A stretch of 64,000 nucleotides of DNA. It comes from Gp6-AA40 sp036407095. Lineage in GTDB: Bacteria > Acidobacteriota > Vicinamibacteria > Vicinamibacterales > UBA2999. The position numbers and the translations under genes are program-made. The stretch is from NCBI GenBank assembly GCA_036407095.1, contig DASWZV010000039.1:103245-167244 (forward strand). Direction: 5' to 3'. Under the pieces are notes generated by a model that had not been told where the DNA came from, searched no databases, and saw only the letters and a program-made list of their open reading frames with translations. This document shows positions 9,233 to 16,874 of the stretch, one piece after another (positions within the stretch are counted from its first letter, which is position 1; every line of letters begins with the position of its first letter).

Positions 9233-9278
9233 TCACCCGAGCTCCACAAGCGCGGGTGTAACAATACTACGCCCCCCG

Positions 9279-9887
9279 TTAACTACGGTCGGCCATTGCC
9301 TCGAGCAGGTTCTTGATCGCCCGGACGACAGTCATCCGTGCCGCGTCGGCACTCGGTTTCGACAGCGCCAGCGCGATCTCTTCGTAGCTCTGTTGCAGTT
9401 CGAGCCGCGCGATGATCGCCTCGCGATCGATCGGACGGAGGCGGTTCAAGGCCGCCTCGTAATGGGCCACGCCTTCCCGCCCGATCGCCTGTTCGAGCGG
9501 AGACGGGCTGTCGTCCTGTTGTTCATCGGACAGGGGCTGAGGGGTAGGACGCGCTTTGACCTTCCTGATTTCGTCCTTGATGTGATTGTCGATCGCTTGA
9601 CGGAGATAGGCTTGAAGTGCCCCCGGATGGCGAACTTCAAACGTCTGGAGATGGGGCAGGGCCCTGAGTACCGCGTTCTGCACGAGATCCTGGGTCTCGG
9701 CGAGGCCGCGCGCCCACTGCGGCAAGCGTCCTCTGGCCCATCGCCTCAACGGCGGCAGCGATCGTTCGACGAGTTGATTGATGGCCTCTTGATCGCCCCC
9801 TTTGAACCGCTCGAGGAGGTCAACGGTGCTGGTCATTCCGACGGGTCGTTCCGGGTCTTTTTGCACAGAATTGGTTGCCTGGCGCAT
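9279..9887 (-). CDS. RNA polymerase sigma factor, ECF-like
   Basis: A 202-residue sigma-70 family factor. Region 2 covers about residues 20-110 (DLLERFKGGDQEAINQLVER, ETQDLVQNAVLRALPHL) and region 4 about 140-195 (LNRLRPIDREAIIARLELQQ, then SYEEIALALSKPSADAARM). A spacer rich in Gln/Asp/Ser/Pro lies between. The start at 9887 is supported by GGAG 6 nt upstream; shorter (9836) and longer (9932) starts exist. There is no anti-sigma gene beside it. A Ser/Thr kinase gene follows at 46 nt instead, an arrangement known for phosphorylation-controlled ECF factors. Its target promoters cannot be read from this window. Confidence 0.9.
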   Translation of the reverse strand: MRQATNSVQKDPERPVGMTSTVDLLERFKGGDQEAINQLVERSLPPLRRWARGRLPQWARGLAETQDLVQNAVLRALPHLQTFEVRHPGALQAYLRQAIDNHIKDEIRKVKARPTPQPLSDEQQDDSPSPLEQAIGREGVAHYEAALNRLRPIDREAIIARLELQQSYEEIALALSKPSADAARMTVVRAIKNLLEAMADRS

Positions 9888-10004
9888 GGTAACTCCAGTT
9901 CCCGGCGCCGACAACCTTGCCGCGGCGCGCATGCCCCGGAACCCCCTCCGATCTAGTCAACGGGAGCGCTCGGAAAACCGAACAGCGGCGAGGCACGGGT
10001 GTGC

Positions 10005-12725
10005 TCAGGGCTTGGCGTCGTTCCAGTTGTCTCCGATGCCCACGTCAACCGTTAGAGGGACGCTCAACGAGGCGGCGTGCTCCATCCGTTCGCGGACGAC
10101 TTCCGCGGTGGCGGACGCCTCCTCGCGTGGACTTTCGAAGAGCAGTTCGTCGTGCACCGTGAGGATCATGCGCGCACGGAGGCCTCGTTGCGGCAGCACC
10201 GCGTGCAGGTCGATCATTGCCTTCTTCAAGATGTCGGCGGCGGTGCCCTGAATCGGCATGTTCACCGCCTCGCGCTCGGCCTGACTGCGCATCTGGAAAT
10301 TGCGGCTCGTCAGGTTCGGCACGAGTCGACGCCGTCCGAACATCGTTCGCACGACACCGGTGACGCGCGCCTCCTCGAGCAGGCCATCGATGAACGCGCG
10401 CACCCGCGGGAAGCCAATGAAGTACGCCTCGATGAATTCCTGCGCGGCCTCCTGCGTCACGTTGATGTCCTTGGCCAGCGTGAACGGGGTCTTCCCGTAC
10501 AGCACGGCGTAGTTGACCATCTTGGACTTGCTGCGCAGCTCGTGCGGGTCGAGGCCGCTGGCCGGGCCGAACAGTTTCCGCGCCGTGCGTTCGTGAATGT
10601 CTTCACCCGATCGGAACGACTCGATGAGCGCTTCCTCATCCGCCATGTGCGCGAGCACGCGCAGCTCGATCTGCGAGTAGTCCGCAGAAATGAGCACGTG
10701 ATCCGGTGCGGCGACAAACGCACGACGGATCTCGCGACCGAGCTCGCTTCGGATGGGAATGTTCTGCAGATTCGGGTCTGAGCTGCTCAAACGGCCGGTT
10801 GCAGCGACGGCCTGGTTGAAGCTCGTATGCACGCGGCCGGTCGTCGGATGCACCATCGCCGGCAGGGCGTCGATGTAAGTGCTCTTGAGCTTCTGCAATC
10901 CGCGCCAGTCGAGGATGAGGCGGGGCAGTTTGTGTGCCAGCGCGAGCTCCTCGAGCACTTCGGCCGCCGTCGAAATCGATCGGGTTTTGCCGGTCTTTTT
11001 CGCTGCGGGCAGATCGAGCTTCTCGAACAGAATCCGACCCAGCTGCTGGGGAGAGTTGATGTTGAACGCCTCTCCCGCCAGTTCGTAGATCCGCGAGGTG
11101 TGTTCGGCGAGTTTCTCTTCGAGGTGCCGTGACTGATCGCCCAGCGCCGGGACGTCCACCAGGATGCCCTGTTGCTCGATATCTGCGAGGACCGGGAGCA
11201 GCGGCATCTCGAGCTCACGAAGCACCGGGTCGAGCTCTTCCACCGACACGCGAGCGGACAGCACCTCCGACAGCTGCCACGCGAGGTCCGCGCGTTCGCC
11301 GACGTAGTTGAGAACCGACTCCGGAGCGAGGCGGGCGATCGGGACAGCACGCGCTCCCTTGCCACGAAGGTCGTCCTCCGTGAGCGCTTTGTATCCGACG
11401 TGCTCGAGGGCGAGCGTCTCGAGCCCGTGCCCTCCCAGTCGTGTGGCATCGAGCACGTAGCTCGCGAGCATCGAGTCGAAGCTGAGGCCCTGCATCGCGA
11501 TTCCATGACGGGCCAGCACGATCATGTCGATCTTGACGTCATGCCCGCGTTTGCGAATCGAGGCGTCCTCGAATACCGGGCGCAAGCGTTCGAACACGAC
11601 GTCTCTCGCGAGTTGCGAAGGTCGCGCTGCGGCGGCCAGCAGATCCAAGCCGCCGTCCTCATCGGCTTCATGGCCGAGGGGCACATATCGCGCCTGCCTG
11701 GCGCCGGTCGAGAACGCCAGGCCCACGATGTGCGCCCGCATGGCAGCGACGTCATCCGTGATCACGCGCATCGCGAACTCACCACGCGCCTGGAGATCGC
11801 CGATGAGTGTCGAGAGATCGCCGTCCGAATCGACCAGCGCGTAGTCTTTCTGAATCGTGTCTGCGGTCGGGGCGTATTCGGCGACGATCGTGCGAAACGC
11901 GAGTCGCGAGAACAGCTCGTAGCAGCGCTCGCGTGTCGGTCCGCGATAGCGAAGCGAGTCGAACTCGACGTCGAGCGGGACGTCGGTGCGAATCGTGACC
12001 AGGTCCCGGCTCGTGAGCGCCTCAGCGCGATGCGTTTGCAGCGCTTCGCGCTGCTTCGGTTTCAGCTCGGCACTGCGTTCGAGCAGCGCATCGAGGCTGC
12101 CGAAGGTCGTCACGAGATCGATTGCCCCTTTCTTCCCGATGCCGGGCACGCCTGCGACGTTGTCGCTCGTATCGCCGACGAGTGCCAGCACGTCGATCAC
12201 CTGAGACGGCTTGACGCCAAACTTCTCCACGACGCCAGACGCATCGAACCAGGCCCCGTCCTCTCTCGGGTCGTAGATCCGGACGCCGTCGCGCACGAGT
12301 TGAAAGAAGTCCTTGTCGATCGAGACGATCGCCACGTCGAAGCCCGACGCCACCGCCCGCAGCGCGACCGTGCCGATCACATCGTCGGCTTCGTACCCGG
12401 GCGCGGTGAGGATGGGAACGCCCATGGCTTCGCAGGCCTCGTGCACCCAGGCGATCTGCTCGGCCAGGTCGTCGGGCATCGCCGTCCGTGTCGCTTTGTA
12501 GTCGGTCACGATGTCGTCGCGGAAGGTGGGACCGGCGAGATCGAACGACGCCGCAAGGTAGGTCGGGTGATGATCGGCGATGAGCTTGCGGAGCATTGTG
12601 ACGAACACGTACACCGCGTGCGTCGTGTGCCCTTCCTGATTCGACAGACCACGACCGCGAAACGCGTGGTAGGCGCGGTACATCTGCGAACTGCCGTCGA
12701 TGAGGAACATCGTCGGGGGTGCCAT
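10005..12725 (-). CDS. polA: DNA polymerase I
   Basis: Fills gaps and removes RNA primers during replication and repair. The 906-residue protein has the 5' nuclease domain (about 1-290: YKATRTAMPDDLAEQI, YEADDVIGT, DKDFFQLV, helix-hairpin GVPGIGKKGAIDLV), a 3'-5' exonuclease-like domain (about 300-500) and the family A polymerase domain (motif A DYSQIELRVLAHMADE, motif B SKMVNYAVLYGKTPFTLA, motif C VHDELLFE). The exonuclease domain lacks the first Asp-x-Glu motif: the aligned segment reads FAMRVITDD. Proofreading is therefore probably lost, although HDVKID and Y-x3-D remain. Start 12725 is chosen from the adjacent TATCGT; Met at 12710 is the alternative. Confidence 0.96.
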   Translation of the reverse strand: MAPPTMFLIDGSSQMYRAYHAFRGRGLSNQEGHTTHAVYVFVTMLRKLIADHHPTYLAASFDLAGPTFRDDIVTDYKATRTAMPDDLAEQIAWVHEACEAMGVPILTAPGYEADDVIGTVALRAVASGFDVAIVSIDKDFFQLVRDGVRIYDPREDGAWFDASGVVEKFGVKPSQVIDVLALVGDTSDNVAGVPGIGKKGAIDLVTTFGSLDALLERSAELKPKQREALQTHRAEALTSRDLVTIRTDVPLDVEFDSLRYRGPTRERCYELFSRLAFRTIVAEYAPTADTIQKDYALVDSDGDLSTLIGDLQARGEFAMRVITDDVAAMRAHIVGLAFSTGARQARYVPLGHEADEDGGLDLLAAAARPSQLARDVVFERLRPVFEDASIRKRGHDVKIDMIVLARHGIAMQGLSFDSMLASYVLDATRLGGHGLETLALEHVGYKALTEDDLRGKGARAVPIARLAPESVLNYVGERADLAWQLSEVLSARVSVEELDPVLRELEMPLLPVLADIEQQGILVDVPALGDQSRHLEEKLAEHTSRIYELAGEAFNINSPQQLGRILFEKLDLPAAKKTGKTRSISTAAEVLEELALAHKLPRLILDWRGLQKLKSTYIDALPAMVHPTTGRVHTSFNQAVAATGRLSSSDPNLQNIPIRSELGREIRRAFVAAPDHVLISADYSQIELRVLAHMADEEALIESFRSGEDIHERTARKLFGPASGLDPHELRSKSKMVNYAVLYGKTPFTLAKDINVTQEAAQEFIEAYFIGFPRVRAFIDGLLEEARVTGVVRTMFGRRRLVPNLTSRNFQMRSQAEREAVNMPIQGTAADILKKAMIDLHAVLPQRGLRARMILTVHDELLFESPREEASATAEVVRERMEHAASLSVPLTVDVGIGDNWNDAKP

Positions 12726-12732
12726 CCCGATC

Positions 12733-12742
12733 ACGATATCAT
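12733..12742. promoter_or_regulatory. Overlapping divergent -10 elements for polA and the lipoprotein gene
   Basis: On the reverse strand TATCGT (12738 to 12733) lies 7 nt before the polA ATG. On the forward strand TATCAT (12737-12742) lies 8 nt before the ATG at 12751. The two hexamers share two bases, so polymerase is unlikely to occupy both at once. Neither gene has a Shine-Dalgarno sequence in its remaining leader. Confidence 0.55.
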
Positions 12743-12750
12743 TGCCTCTT

Positions 12751-13500
12751 ATGCCCTCACGCGGCCGCGCCGCCGTACTCGTACTGCTCGTTCTCACAGC
12801 AGCCATCGCTGCCGGTGCGTGCTCGGGCGTGCTGAAGAAGAAGTACGAATACGAGGAGGAGATCTATCTCCTGCTCGACGGGAGTGCGACGGTGAACGTC
12901 AATGCGTCCGTCGCCTCGCTGGTCGCGTTGCGTGGTATGGACCTTCCGGTCGATCCGACGGCTCGCATCGATCGCCGACGTGTACGTGCCCTCTTCGAGG
13001 GGGCGGGCGCGACGGTCACGCGCGTCAGCCTCTCACGGCGGAACGGTCGCCGATTCGTGCACGTCGGCATCGACGTCGCTGACATCCGGCAGCTCTCGCG
13101 CCTGGCGCCGTTTTCCTGGTCGGCCTATCAGTTCGCGCGGCAGGGCGACGTCTTCGTCTACAAGCAGACCGTCGGAACGCCCGCTGGCAAGTCCGTCGGT
13201 GACGTCGGATGGAACGGCGGCGAAGCGGTGATGTTCAAGCTGCACCTGCCGAGCCAGATTCCCTATCACAACGCGCCGTCGAAGCGCGTCGAACGCGGCA
13301 ACATCCTGGAATGGGAACAGCCGCTCGCCGAGCGGCTGCAAGGCGTTCCGGTGACTGTCGATGTGCGAATGGAGACTTCGTCAATCCTCTATTCGACGCT
13401 GCTGCTCTTCGGGTTCACGATCATCGCCGCGGCGCTGACCTTTGGTGTGGTCGTCTGGCTGGTCTGGCGCCGCGGCCGCGAATCCGAAGGCCTGGCTTAG
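12751..13500 (+). CDS. Membrane-anchored lipoprotein-like protein of unknown function
   Basis: No family recognised. The 249-residue product has a hydrophobic N-terminus ending in AAIAAGAC, where Cys24 could be lipidated, although the lipobox is not canonical. A beta-rich extracytoplasmic region follows (residues ~30-210), and a C-terminal membrane helix (TLLLFGFTIIAAALTFGVVV) ends in a positively charged WRRGRESEGLA tail. A helix at each end implies a domain tethered outside the membrane. The start at 12751 gives the clean signal and places TATCAT 8 nt upstream. It is divergent from polA across 25 bp and overlaps the stop codon of the BON-domain gene tail to tail. Confidence 0.75.
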   Translation: MPSRGRAAVLVLLVLTAAIAAGACSGVLKKKYEYEEEIYLLLDGSATVNVNASVASLVALRGMDLPVDPTARIDRRRVRALFEGAGATVTRVSLSRRNGRRFVHVGIDVADIRQLSRLAPFSWSAYQFARQGDVFVYKQTVGTPAGKSVGDVGWNGGEAVMFKLHLPSQIPYHNAPSKRVERGNILEWEQPLAERLQGVPVTVDVRMETSSILYSTLLLFGFTIIAAALTFGVVVWLVWRRGRESEGLA

Positions 13501-14039
13501 AGCTTCTCCAGCTCCCGCTGCACCTCGGCTTCGGTCTTCAGATTGTTCTTCACCTCGAAGGCGAGGAAGTTGGTCGCAATCGATCGCGCCAGCGCGCGGT
13601 CGACTTCGCTGTTCACCACGCCCACCAGCGTCACTCGACCATGCTCGACAATGACGTGAATCGGCGGGTTGGCCATGAAGGCATATGGCTGGAAGTTGCC
13701 ATTGCTGTAGATCGCGCGCGCAATGCGGAACCGGAGGTCGTCGTCGAACTGCGACACTGGCAGCACCGTGATGCGATTGCGCACTTCCTTGACCGACGGC
13801 AGCTTGCTCACGCGACGCCCGATGTCGTCCTTCTTGTACGGCATCGTGACCTTGCCGGTCAGCGTGACAATACCGTGATCGATTTTCGCGTCCACGCTGT
13901 CGAAGATCGTGAAATGTGGATACTGCAGTACTTGCCGCTGCACGTCGCGGAACACCCGCACGTTCTCTTTGTCCGCGGCCCGTGCCGGCGTGACCGCAAT
14001 CAGCAGCACGGTCGCGACGGTGAGAATCCTCGCCAACAT
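13497..14039 (-). CDS. Periplasmic protein with two BON domains
   Basis: BON domains bind phospholipid and are found in OsmY-like periplasmic stress proteins. The 180-residue product has a signal peptide (MLARILTVATVLLIAVTPAR, then AAD) and two BON repeats, about residues 28-98 (VDAKIDHGIVTLTGKV, DIGRRVSKLPSVKEVRN) and 105-172 (PIHVIVEHGRVTLVGVVNSE). GAGGAGGT 4-9 nt before the ATG at 14039 fixes the start. Its stop codon overlaps the stop of the facing lipoprotein gene by two bases. The 255 bp upstream to the ZIP gene must hold its promoter, but no good hexamer pair was found there. Confidence 0.88.
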   Translation of the reverse strand: MLARILTVATVLLIAVTPARAADKENVRVFRDVQRQVLQYPHFTIFDSVDAKIDHGIVTLTGKVTMPYKKDDIGRRVSKLPSVKEVRNRITVLPVSQFDDDLRFRIARAIYSNGNFQPYAFMANPPIHVIVEHGRVTLVGVVNSEVDRALARSIATNFLAFEVKNNLKTEAEVQRELEKL

Positions 14040-14294
14040 GTGACCTCCTCGGCTGCAGACCTCAATGTCTGTCGAGCCCCAGAACCGCTGCCGGCCATCG
14101 TGTACGACGCGAGGACGGTGGTTCTGGTTTCCTTTACGTCCCTCGTGCCCCCCGCGGATGTGGCGCAGCGGCCACTCGAGCAAGGGGCAAAGACTTTGCC
14201 AGCCCTCAGGGGTGTCACTGATGCGTGATTTTCGAAGGATTGCAGGTGGCTCGCCCAAGCCGTCTACTTACGCGGACGGTCTGGGGTCCCCCGT

Positions 14295-15026
14295 TTACAG
14301 AACCATCATGGTACCGATGCCGGCGGCGATGAGGAGAATCTGCCGCATCGAGCTGGCGTCGGTGCGGCCGCGGTGCAGGCCGGGGATCAGATCGGCCATT
14401 GCGACGTACAGAAAGCTCGACGCGGCGAGCGCCAGACAGTAGGGAAGCAACTTCGGGGTGGTGTCGAACGCGACGTACGCGGCGATGGCACCGAGCGCGC
14501 TCGCGCCGCCCGACAGGACGTTGAGCCACAACGCGCGACCTCTCGAGTAGCCCGCATGCAGCAGGATGGCGAAGTCGCCAACTTCCTGCGGAATCTCGTG
14601 TGCGGTGACGGCAAGTGCCGTGCTGATGCCGAGCGGCACCGACGTCAGCACCGCAGCGGCGATGACGGCGCCATCGACGAAGTTGTGAAAGGCGTCGCCC
14701 ACCACGACCGGCAGGACGGCCCCGTCGTGCACTTCGCAATCATGCGTATGACAATGTCGCCACAGGACCAGCTTTTCCAGCAGGAAGAACAGCAGGATGC
14801 CGGCGAGCAGCGTCCCGAATACGCGCGCAGGCGGAAGTTGTTCGAGAGCCGATGGCAGGATCGCGAGCAACGACACGCCCAGCAACGCACCGACGGCATA
14901 ACTCACCAACCATGGGACGAGGCGCGCGCGCGCGGAGTCGTTGAAGAGAAGTACGCCAGAAGCCACGAGCAGTCCGCCCAAGCCTCCGAGCAGGCTGAGC
15001 CCGACCACTATGAGGAACGTCGACAC
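14295..15026 (-). CDS. ZIP family divalent metal transporter
   Basis: Imports Zn2+, Fe2+ or related metals across the inner membrane. The 243-residue protein has about seven to eight membrane helices. Metal-site motifs are clear: GDAFHNFVDGAVIAAA in helix IV and AHEIPQEVGDFAILLHAG in helix V. A His/Cys-containing loop, WRHCHTHDCEVHD, lies between helices III and IV, where many ZIPs carry a metal-binding loop. GTG at 15026 is the start, with TATCAT 8 nt upstream and no Shine-Dalgarno sequence. Metal specificity cannot be read from sequence. The gene stands alone. Confidence 0.92.
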   Translation of the reverse strand: MSTFLIVVGLSLLGGLGGLLVASGVLLFNDSARARLVPWLVSYAVGALLGVSLLAILPSALEQLPPARVFGTLLAGILLFFLLEKLVLWRHCHTHDCEVHDGAVLPVVVGDAFHNFVDGAVIAAAVLTSVPLGISTALAVTAHEIPQEVGDFAILLHAGYSRGRALWLNVLSGGASALGAIAAYVAFDTTPKLLPYCLALAASSFLYVAMADLIPGLHRGRTDASSMRQILLIAAGIGTMMVL

Positions 15027-15034
15027 GGGAGTCG

Positions 15035-15040
15035 ATGATA
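15035..15040 (-). promoter_or_regulatory. -10 element, leaderless-type, ZIP gene
   Basis: The reverse strand reads TATCAT, then an 8-nt gap, then the GTG start at 15026. No ribosome-binding site is present. Confidence 0.55.
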
Positions 15041-15131
15041 TTACGACCCGCCTGCGCCCAGGCTCCGGCGAGGCAGGCGGCTTACGCCAAAGCTACGGCA
15101 TTCCACCGTCGCTTCATGCCGACGTTGCGTG

Positions 15132-16178
15132 CTACGAGGCGGTGTAGCCGCGTCTCGCGCGTACGGTCAGATGGCGATCGCGCACCTCGACGCGGATCGA
15201 ATGCCACTTGCCGTCTCGTTCCGCGGTGCTCGAGTATCCGAGGTAGTACTGCTTGCTCAGTTCGTCAGCGATACGCTCGGTGGCCGGTCCCAAGCCGTCC
15301 GAGCCCTTCACGATTTCCGTCCGCCCGCCGGTGTCGTCGGTGATCAGTCTCAACGCGTCAGCGTTCACACGATCGCCGCGAGCGGCCGGCCACGACCCGC
15401 TGTTTCCGCCACCGCTGCCGCCGCCGGTTGGCGGAAAGCGAGGATCCGGCCGTCGTCCACCCGGGAATGGAAACGGAATGGGGAGCGGTGGGAACTGTGG
15501 TGGCGGTGAATTTCCTTGATTGACGACACGGCTGCCCCTGCTGTCGATGCCGAGCGCGTACACGAGCACTTCGCTCTCGCGGATCTGTTGACGAAGCAGA
15601 CCGGCGGAGATGTTGCTGTTCGTGTCGTTGCCATCAGAAATCAGGAGCAGCGCCTTCTTCGGGTTGGTCCCCGATTGGGCCGTCGGAATGGCCGTTGCGA
15701 TCGCGTCGTACATCGCAGTACCGCCGACAGCCTCGACGTTCTTGACGGCGCGGCTGATCAACTGACGATCTTTGGTCCACCCCTGAGTCATCGACGCGCG
15801 GGTCGCGAACTGGACGAAGAACAACTCGTCATCCTGGTCGAGCAGGTCGAAGATGAGGCGGTCGATCGCCGCTCGCGCGGCCGACATCTTATCGGGTGTC
15901 ATGCTGCCGCTGGCATCGAGAACGATGCCCAGGCTCACAGGCACGCGATCGCTGCTGAAGTGCGAGACCTCCTGCAGCTTGCCGTCTTCGTAGACGCTGA
16001 AATCCTCGCGTTTGAGGCCCGACACGAAGCGGCCCACATCGTTGGTCACCGTCGCAGTGACGTTGACGAGATCGACGCCGCTCTTGAAGCGGAAGCCCTC
16101 CTGCGACTGAGCGGCGAGTGTCGTCAACACGCCGAGCATGAATCCCGAGATGAGCATTGGGGTGAGAGCACGCATCAT
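15132..16178 (-). CDS. Secreted VWFA-domain protein (acidobacterial VWFA-related family)
   Basis: A 348-residue exported protein: signal-like N-terminus (residues 1-22), an N-terminal segment with VDLVNVTATVTNDVGRFV and REDFSVYEDGK typical of the VWFA-related family frequent in Acidobacteriota, then a von Willebrand A domain (about 78-235). The MIDAS motif DASGS and the later SDGNDTNS are intact, so divalent-metal-dependent ligand binding is likely. A Pro/Gly-rich linker (PPPQFPPLPIPFPFPGGRRP) follows. The C-terminus resumes the fold with YYLGYSSTAERDGKWH. Its partner is unknown. It is the last gene of a three-gene run behind the HTH-TonB gene, 15 nt after its neighbour. Confidence 0.88.
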   Translation of the reverse strand: MMRALTPMLISGFMLGVLTTLAAQSQEGFRFKSGVDLVNVTATVTNDVGRFVSGLKREDFSVYEDGKLQEVSHFSSDRVPVSLGIVLDASGSMTPDKMSAARAAIDRLIFDLLDQDDELFFVQFATRASMTQGWTKDRQLISRAVKNVEAVGGTAMYDAIATAIPTAQSGTNPKKALLLISDGNDTNSNISAGLLRQQIRESEVLVYALGIDSRGSRVVNQGNSPPPQFPPLPIPFPFPGGRRPDPRFPPTGGGSGGGNSGSWPAARGDRVNADALRLITDDTGGRTEIVKGSDGLGPATERIADELSKQYYLGYSSTAERDGKWHSIRVEVRDRHLTVRARRGYTAS

Positions 16179-16193
16179 TCCACTCCCGCGGCC

Positions 16194-16868
16194 TCATTCC
16201 GCTACGGCGCGAGCCGCAGCACGTGTGCCGCGTCGATCCACGTGAGGCACGATACCAGCCTCGGTCTTGAAGCTCACGCGATACCGACCTACCGAGCCGG
16301 CATTGTCGATGCGGACGCGAAACGGACGCGTCTTTCCCGGTGCGAGCGTGGCGAGCGCGCTCGTCGCGCTCGCGACGACCTGCCCGTCTCGATCGAGTGC
16401 CGTGATGACCGTCGTGAGCGGCGAGGTCTCCGCATGAGATGGGTTCCGGATAATCCCGGTGACAACAAGACTCGAGCCGTCGCGAGTATGCGACATCGAG
16501 AGCAACTCCAGCGACTCCGGAGTCGCGACGTCAGCTGCACCGGACGGCCGGTTGTCTCGATCGGCCAGCATCGCCATCATCACAACGAGGATGACGCCGG
16601 CGACGAGGCTGATCGCTGCGGTGAGAAGAGGAATACTCGGTCGTGACGGCTGACGCGAGACGGTGCTGAACTGGACGGGGGGTGTGGGATCAGGAGTCAG
16701 CGTCTCCTCCCACTCGAAGTCGACGTCAGCCTCGTTGTTGCGATCGATGGCGGCCTCGAGCGCTGATATGCGTGCGGCGGATCGAAGCCGTTCCTGTCGC
16801 CACACACGCCACGCGAGCATCCCGCAGACTGCAGCGGCCACCAGCGAAAGAGTCGTGACAATCAGCAT
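16194..16868 (-). CDS. Inner-membrane protein with FxLYD-like beta domain
   Basis: Function unknown. The 224-residue product has one N-terminal membrane helix (LIVTTLSLVAAAVCGMLAW), a charged cytoplasmic stretch, a second helix (about residues 78-100, LLTAAISLVAGVILVVMMAM) and a C-terminal beta-sandwich-like domain (SLVVTGIIRNPSHAETSPLT, LAPGKTRPFRVRIDNAG) resembling the FxLYD immunoglobulin-like fold. It sits between the HTH-TonB gene (6 nt away) and the VWFA gene (15 nt away), so all three are probably cotranscribed and may work together at the envelope. Confidence 0.8.
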   Translation of the reverse strand: MLIVTTLSLVAAAVCGMLAWRVWRQERLRSAARISALEAAIDRNNEADVDFEWEETLTPDPTPPVQFSTVSRQPSRPSIPLLTAAISLVAGVILVVMMAMLADRDNRPSGAADVATPESLELLSMSHTRDGSSLVVTGIIRNPSHAETSPLTTVITALDRDGQVVASATSALATLAPGKTRPFRVRIDNAGSVGRYRVSFKTEAGIVPHVDRRGTRAAARAVAE

Positions 16869-16874
16869 GTTCGC

